DNA of 64,000 nt. It comes from Echinicola marina. Lineage in GTDB: Bacteria > Bacteroidota > Bacteroidia > Cytophagales > Cyclobacteriaceae. The notes below the pieces were generated by a model, which saw only the letters and a program-made list of their open reading frames with translations, was not told the DNA's origin and searched no databases. The translations under genes were made by a program, and so were the position numbers. This document shows positions 59,006 through 64,000 of this stretch, piece by piece (position 1 is the first letter of the stretch; each line of letters begins with the position of its first letter). The stretch spans positions 1,925,001 through 1,989,000 of the forward strand of contig NZ_CP080025.1 in NCBI RefSeq assembly GCF_020463795.1. The letters run 5' to 3'.

Positions 59006-60661
59006 ATGAAATTACATACATATATAAAGTCAGTATTTGTATTTCTATTGGCAATTACGATAAGTTCATGTGAGGGTTTCTTGGAAGAAGACTTTAAATC
59101 AGAGCTATCTCCAACCAATACTTTTACCAGTACATATGGATTTGAAGTGGGGATTAGTGGACTCTATGCACTTACTCGTTCTGAGTATAACACATATGGC
59201 GAAGGGGGAGGATATATTCACAACGGTGCCTGCCCATATGAGGCCTTACAAGTGGCGACTGATATTGCTGACTTGGGGCACGGGGATGCCTCCCTTACTG
59301 CATTTGCCAATCTTACCCTTACTTCGGAAGAGAGGTTTGTGGGTACCTACTGGAACTGGGCATACAGCCTGATATCCTCATCCAATGAAATCTTGCTTTT
59401 TTCGGAAAAGAATACTGATTGGGACCAGCCTACTGATAAGGAGCTTTTCCAGGCCGAGGCTCGTTTTTTCCGTGCGTATGCTTACAGGACACTGGTTTAC
59501 CTTTATGGAGATGTGCCTTATGTAGAGACCATCTTATATGATTTTCAGCTCAATTTCACTCGGACTCCCAAGGAAGAAGTATTGGGACATATTATAGACG
59601 ATCTGAAATTTGCGGCGGAACGACTTCCTTCTAATCCCGATAGTGAAGGCTTTAAGCCCGGTAGACTTACCAAATGGGCTGCCTATCACCTTCTCAGCGA
59701 AATGTATCTATTGCAGGGAGAATACACATTGGCAGAGGAGGCAGCACTTGAAGTAATTAACAGTGGGTATTTTGAGCTGATGAAAACGCGCTTTGGAGTT
59801 AAAATGAATGAGCCCGGTGATCCGTTCAGTGATCTGTTTGTTGAAAACAATCAAAATAGGAATAGTGGTAATAGAGAAAGCATCTGGGTGTTGCAATTTG
59901 AATTCAATAACATAGGAGGAGGTACCAATTCTGACGATTGGACTAGAAGAGCCTGGAATCCCAAGTATCAGAACGTAACAGGATTCGTCCTAGCCGATAC
60001 ATTGGGTGGCCGAGGCTTAGCTCAGATCGTCCCTATGAAATGGTGGGTAGGGACAAAAGGTACCAATGCCACAGGGGATTTAGCAGGAATTTTCGATGAA
60101 AAGGATATCCGAAACTCTAACTACAATATTAAGCGAGACTGGTTTTATAATAATGCCAATGAGCCCTCTTTATTTGGAAAGAAAGCCAATATAACTGACC
60201 AGACATGGTCATCGACCAATACGCTGTTTCCTGCCTTGACCAAATTTTTCTACGGCCGGGAGGAAAATTTAAGTCTCACGGGAAGTTATAAAGACCGCAT
60301 GAAATTCCGTCTGGCTGAAACGTACCTGTTGCTTGCCGAGGCTTATCTTGGACAGGGCGACCCATCTAAAGCAGCCGAAGCGGTTAATGTGGTTCGTCAG
60401 CGGTCAGGGGCCTCCACCGTGGATGCGGGTGTAATGACAATGGATTTTCTGCTAGATGAGCGTATCCGGGAATTGGTAGGAGAGGAAAGCCGCCGTTTCA
60501 CTTTGGTGCGGACCCAAAAGCTTGTAGAGCGTGTAAAAAGCCATAATAGTGCTTTAAAAAACAAAATTCAGGACTACCATAAATTGTGGCCAATTCCTCA
60601 GGGAATTATCAATGCTAACCGGGATGTTGAATTTCCTCAGAATCCTGGGTACGGCAATTAG
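59006..60661 (+). CDS. SusD/RagB-family lipoprotein (ECF-regulated PUL)
   Basis: A 551-residue lipoprotein (lipobox ISSC, Cys22) with SusD features: EGFLEEDFKSELSPTNTF, EARFFRAYAYRTLVYLYGDVPYVE, TKWAAYHLLSEMYLLQGEY, and the C-terminal FRLAETYLLLAEAYLGQG with DERIRELVGEESRRFTLVRT and FPQNPGY. It partners the STN-SusC. After it, 216 bp without recognisable sites precede the SusE-like gene. Confidence 0.94.
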   Translation: MKLHTYIKSVFVFLLAITISSCEGFLEEDFKSELSPTNTFTSTYGFEVGISGLYALTRSEYNTYGEGGGYIHNGACPYEALQVATDIADLGHGDASLTAFANLTLTSEERFVGTYWNWAYSLISSSNEILLFSEKNTDWDQPTDKELFQAEARFFRAYAYRTLVYLYGDVPYVETILYDFQLNFTRTPKEEVLGHIIDDLKFAAERLPSNPDSEGFKPGRLTKWAAYHLLSEMYLLQGEYTLAEEAALEVINSGYFELMKTRFGVKMNEPGDPFSDLFVENNQNRNSGNRESIWVLQFEFNNIGGGTNSDDWTRRAWNPKYQNVTGFVLADTLGGRGLAQIVPMKWWVGTKGTNATGDLAGIFDEKDIRNSNYNIKRDWFYNNANEPSLFGKKANITDQTWSSTNTLFPALTKFFYGREENLSLTGSYKDRMKFRLAETYLLLAEAYLGQGDPSKAAEAVNVVRQRSGASTVDAGVMTMDFLLDERIRELVGEESRRFTLVRTQKLVERVKSHNSALKNKIQDYHKLWPIPQGIINANRDVEFPQNPGYGN

Positions 60662-60877
60662 TAACAATTTCTAAAATAACATGCAATGAGTTCATGGAAG
60701 AATAAAGTCCAGACAAGGTGAAATGAGCTTGGAGTAGCAGATGGAATAAATGATCAGCTCCTCACTTCTTGCAAGTTTAAATGGCTTGAAGACTTGAAGC
60801 CCCAAAAGGGGAATAATAGAGGCTATGACCAATGGATTGATTTTCTAATGTTCAGTTGTTTATAAAATGCTATACAG

Positions 60878-62104
60878 ATGAAAAAAACACAGTTTCTTTA
60901 TAAAATATTGACGTTTTTGGTGCTAACCATTTGGGTGAGTTCCTGTAATCAGGATATTAGTGATATTGAAAAAGTAGAGGAGAAATTGGAGGTGTGGGCT
61001 TCTTCTACCGATATCGTACTTGAAGAAAGTAATCTTACAAGTGATATCTTGACATTTGAATGGGCAGAGGCAAGATCACTGTCACAGGACGATTACATGA
61101 TTTCCTATACTACTAAACTTGACCTTGTAGGTAATAATTTCGGTTCTTCTACGGCCATTTTAAATTTTGAGGAAGAGGGAGTGTTTAGTAGAAGTTTTAC
61201 CTCAGAGCAGATACAAAACTGGGCAAATGAGAAATGGAACCTGCCCGTAAATGAAACATTTACTTTAGAGTTCAGGGTGATTGCGCAATGGGAGGGCGGG
61301 CCAACCTTTGAGGCTCCAGAGGTTCGTACAGTGTCAGTGAACGTGCAGCCCATCAAAACGGTGGTATTTGATGCTGATAAGGTGTTTCTGGATGGAAGTG
61401 CATTGACCAGTATTGCTAAGGTAGAGATGGGGAAGACTTTAGAAAACCTCAATCAGTATGCCTACCTTCTGGATCTGGAGGCTGGAGAGCTGCAAATTCC
61501 TGTAGAATTTAACGGTGAAACAAACTATATCTGTCCTGCAGACGGAGATGGGACTTTGCTTGATGGAGAAGCTGTAGAGGTGAAGATGCGTGAAAATCCA
61601 GTCTCGTGGAAAATCGAAACACCAGGTGAATATAGAATTGTTGTTAATATGCAAAAAGCAACCGTAACAATGTATTCCCCTGAAAAAGCGCTTAAACCAT
61701 TAAGTGTGAACTGGAACACTGATGCAGGTGTAGCAATGACGACAGAAATTACGGATTTATGGTTACATGGTGCTATCAACGGTTGGGGAACCCCCATAAA
61801 ATGTAATGCTACAGTAAGCTTGGCGGATCCTCAGGTGCTTATATATACAGGAGCTAAGACAGGGAAAACCAAATTCACCGTATATGGAGGGGCCGATAAT
61901 AACAAAAACCTTGCTTACGCATTCAGTTGTGAACCTAAGTCCGATAACGAGGGCCAGGAACTTTCACTGACATTAGGAGAAGTAGCATACCTGTCGGGAG
62001 GCTCTTCAAGAGGGCAGCGCAATTCCTACTACACCATTCCTACTGGGGCTAACATCGTCATACTTGACCTGAGAAATAAAACTGTATTAGCAGAAAAGCG
62101 CTAG
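60878..62104 (+). CDS. SusE/SusF-like surface glycan-binding lipoprotein
   Basis: A 408-residue lipoprotein (lipobox VSSC, Cys23). Residues about 35-145 have the SusE N-terminal Ig-like pattern (TSDILTFEWAEARSLSQDDY, LQLDLVGNNF-like strand, YTTKLDLVG). Two further beta domains follow (about 165-275 and 290-408) with AYLLDLEAGELQIPVEF, GEYRIVVNMQKATVTMY and LWLHGAINGWG, as in SusE/SusF C-terminal starch-binding-type modules. It should bind glycan outside the cell and assist SusCD. Position after SusD agrees with the usual susC-susD-susE order. Its target sugar cannot be read from the sequence. Confidence 0.8.
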   Translation: MKKTQFLYKILTFLVLTIWVSSCNQDISDIEKVEEKLEVWASSTDIVLEESNLTSDILTFEWAEARSLSQDDYMISYTTKLDLVGNNFGSSTAILNFEEEGVFSRSFTSEQIQNWANEKWNLPVNETFTLEFRVIAQWEGGPTFEAPEVRTVSVNVQPIKTVVFDADKVFLDGSALTSIAKVEMGKTLENLNQYAYLLDLEAGELQIPVEFNGETNYICPADGDGTLLDGEAVEVKMRENPVSWKIETPGEYRIVVNMQKATVTMYSPEKALKPLSVNWNTDAGVAMTTEITDLWLHGAINGWGTPIKCNATVSLADPQVLIYTGAKTGKTKFTVYGGADNNKNLAYAFSCEPKSDNEGQELSLTLGEVAYLSGGSSRGQRNSYYTIPTGANIVILDLRNKTVLAEKR

Positions 62105-62298
62105 TATGAGATGAAATATCTTTAAAATATTACCGTGTCATTGTGAAGGTGGATAGAGGCCGAGGAAAGGGGATGCGGTAATATTTTTACTGAATTTTTA
62201 ATACGATAATCAAAAGCCCAAAACGGGCAATGTAAAAACAAAGACCATGACTTATTGAATAATGTCTATAGGTTTATGGTCATAAAATTTTAATCCAA

Positions 62299-63870
62299 AT
62301 GAAAATATCGAATCATAATTCAATTATCAAAAACCTATTTATGATGTTGGTTTGTTTTCAGTTATTTGCTTGTTCCACATTAGCCGGTGGTGACGATGTG
62401 GAAGAAGGTAAGGGAGACAACACTTTGGTAAAACCCAAATACAATAAAAATTCCGTTTTGCGTAATCCATTGAATGGCTGGGTAATGTATGCTGGACGAA
62501 CCGCTGATGAATCTTATTGGGATACCGAATATTACGTTTCGGATTTAGGAAAGAAGGTGAAAGCAATCGATTATGCTTCTGCTTGTTATATTCGAACCAG
62601 CTGGGCATCATTGAATCCTAGCGATGGGGTTTATGCTTGGGATGATCCTAATTCCAAGATAGGTAAATTAATTAAAGGGGCGGAGGAGAGAGGTCTTCCA
62701 ATAGCGTTTCGGATTGTGGTGGATGGGCGTGACCAAGGGATGAATACTCCACAGTTTGTGTTCGATAAAGGAGCCAAATATTACCTTGAGAACAGTAAGT
62801 TCCCTACACGTATTACACCTATTCCTCAAGATCCTATTTTTCAGCAATACTACACTAAATTCATAGAAGCACTGGGTGAAGAGTTTAATGATGCCGACCG
62901 AACCGCTTTTATCGATGCTTATGGTTTGGGGAAATGGGGAGAGGCACATAATGTTATTTATGAAGATCCTGAAACCGCTACAGATGAAAGGACGGAACAG
63001 GTTAAAGATGAGGTATTTGAGTGGGTGACTGACCTGTATGTCCGTTGCTTTTCCGAAGTTCCACTGGTGATCAACTACCATCGCTTGATTGGCCATCCTG
63101 AAAGCTGGGGCGCGCCTAATGAAAATAGCGACAGGTTACTGGTCAATGCGATCAACAAGGGATATAGCCTTCGGCAAGATGCATTCGGAATGACCGATTA
63201 CTATGCAGGTTGGGAAAAACAGTTTGCCAAATCATGGAATAACAAGTGTCCGATCATCATGGAAGGAGGCTGGATTACTACCGGGACTCACCGATATTGG
63301 ACTGACCCAAGCGGGAAATACAGGGAGGGTCATCCGGAAGATGTCCGTCAAGGGGAGTTTGATGTCTCGGCAGAAGCTCATGTGAATATGATGGATTTCC
63401 GGGTGGGAGAAACACAATCATGGTTTGAAAACAGTTTTTCCTTGGTTCAGCGTTTTGTCTCAGAAGGTGGATACCGCCTTTATCCCGACCAATTATATTT
63501 GCCTGAAAAAATCAACAGTGGCGCAGAGACGGTTATAACCCATCGCTGGAGGAATATGGGCTGGGGATATTGTCCCAATAACCTTCCTCAATGGAACTAT
63601 AAGTATAAGGTCGCCTTTGCACTATTGGATGCCAATGACAATGTAAAAAAGGTGCTTGTAGATGGGGATAGTGATCCTTCCGAATGGCATAAAGATGATC
63701 CAATATCATATGATTTTAAAGTAAGCGTAGACTTGCCTGCTGGGAACTATACTTGGGCAGTAGCCATTGTAGATACTTCAAAAAGCAACCAGCCAGGGTT
63801 AGAACTGGCCGTAAATGAAGATCTAAGCAGTGAAGGATGGGTGAAATTAATCAATCTGGAGGTAGAGTAA
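62299..63870 (+). CDS. DUF4832-type lipoprotein, putative glycoside hydrolase
   Basis: A 523-residue lipoprotein (lipobox LFAC, Cys25). The first ~380 residues look like a TIM barrel: VLRNPLNGWVMYAG, YIRTSWASLNPSDGVYAW, LPIAFRIVVDGRDQG, FIDAYGLGKWGEAHNV, VPLVINYHRLIGHPESWG, PIIMEGGWITTGTHRYW. Glu in GLGKWGEAH and in IIMEGGW are candidate catalytic acids, as in clan GH-A, which is an inference. The last ~120 residues (INSGAETVITHRWRNMGWGYC, YKVAFALLDANDNV, LPAGNYTWAVAIVD) match the beta-sandwich I associate with DUF4832. It lies in the ECF-regulated PUL between SusE and a GH105-like gene. Specificity is unknown. Confidence 0.72.
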   Translation: MKISNHNSIIKNLFMMLVCFQLFACSTLAGGDDVEEGKGDNTLVKPKYNKNSVLRNPLNGWVMYAGRTADESYWDTEYYVSDLGKKVKAIDYASACYIRTSWASLNPSDGVYAWDDPNSKIGKLIKGAEERGLPIAFRIVVDGRDQGMNTPQFVFDKGAKYYLENSKFPTRITPIPQDPIFQQYYTKFIEALGEEFNDADRTAFIDAYGLGKWGEAHNVIYEDPETATDERTEQVKDEVFEWVTDLYVRCFSEVPLVINYHRLIGHPESWGAPNENSDRLLVNAINKGYSLRQDAFGMTDYYAGWEKQFAKSWNNKCPIIMEGGWITTGTHRYWTDPSGKYREGHPEDVRQGEFDVSAEAHVNMMDFRVGETQSWFENSFSLVQRFVSEGGYRLYPDQLYLPEKINSGAETVITHRWRNMGWGYCPNNLPQWNYKYKVAFALLDANDNVKKVLVDGDSDPSEWHKDDPISYDFKVSVDLPAGNYTWAVAIVDTSKSNQPGLELAVNEDLSSEGWVKLINLEVE

Positions 63871-63883
63871 ATATTATTGCTGA

Positions 63884-64000
63884 ATGAAAGTATTAAAAGT
63901 TTTAGGCGCAATTGCTTTCAGTATGTTGACCATGCTAACCCAGGCTCAGGAAATCAAACCAGCTGAAGTTAAGGCAATCATGCGAAAAGTGGCTGATTGG
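63884..64000 (+). CDS. Start of a GH105/GH88-like hydrolase, cut by window edge
   Basis: The frame opens at ATG 63884, 13 bp after the DUF4832 stop, and gives 39 residues before the window ends. A signal peptide (MKVLKVLGAIAFSMLTMLTQ, then AQ) is followed by IKPAEVKAIMRKVADW, the first helix typical of GH105 unsaturated rhamnogalacturonyl hydrolases. With so little sequence the family call is tentative; the context after SusCD and SusE supports a secreted glycan enzyme. Confidence 0.6.
   Translation, partial: MKVLKVLGAIAFSMLTMLTQAQEIKPAEVKAIMRKVADW

Overview
The window is a carbohydrate-catabolism region of a Bacteroidota chromosome, most like a marine or soil Cytophagales (Cyclobacteriaceae, Echinicola-type). 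The reasons are four SusC/SusD pairs, an ECF sigma/FecR/STN-SusC signalling cassette, a type IX secretion sorting domain, many lipoproteins with Cys lipoboxes, weak Shine-Dalgarno sites, and AT-rich intergenic DNA full of short repeats. I saw no rRNA, tRNA, phage gene, transposase or CRISPR array.

Layout. (1) 1-5010, minus strand: GH2 enzyme, L-rhamnose mutarotase and a GH106 alpha-L-rhamnosidase cut by the window edge. (2) 5090-7050: about fifteen direct repeats of ~100 bp with one GxxExxY (PD-(D/E)XK-like) gene inside. (3) 7493-16078: a SusC/SusD pair, then a 1215-residue DUF4450/GH142-like glycosidase. (4) 16626-31513: a tight seven-gene operon, FAS1-SusC-SusD-FAS1-FAS1-SusC-SusD. (5) 31875-38472: PL1 pectate lyase, an unassigned six-hairpin glycosidase, GH105 and GH28. 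(6) A second ~100 bp repeat array, then a 1573-residue secreted pectate lyase (PL1, FN3-like, LamG, CBM3-like and T9SS domains). (7) 44732-49689: a broken toxin-antitoxin pair, a MocR regulator divergent from a branched-chain aminotransferase, and an MgtC/DUF4010 membrane protein. (8) A third ~100 bp array, then a tandem CE12 acetylesterase divergent from a GH105 lipoprotein. (9) 53818-64000: ECF sigma factor, FecR anti-sigma, STN-SusC, SusD, SusE-like, a DUF4832-type lipoprotein and the start of a GH105-like gene.

Together the genes point to uptake and breakdown of pectin, including rhamnogalacturonan: PL1 and GH28 cut homogalacturonan, CE12 removes acetyl groups, GH105 removes unsaturated uronates left by lyases, and GH106, GH2 and DUF4450/GH142-like enzymes trim side chains. 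SusC/SusD pairs import oligosaccharides, and RhaM prepares L-rhamnose for catabolism. The substrate of each PUL is inferred from gene content only.

The least explained features are the GxxExxY gene inside a repeat array whose repeat recurs, inverted, at two other sites; the three-FAS1/two-SusCD operon; a small hairpin repeat present in full and internally deleted forms; an operator-like motif shared by several pectin promoters; and a toxin-antitoxin locus in which one substitution seems to have removed both the antitoxin stop and the toxin start.
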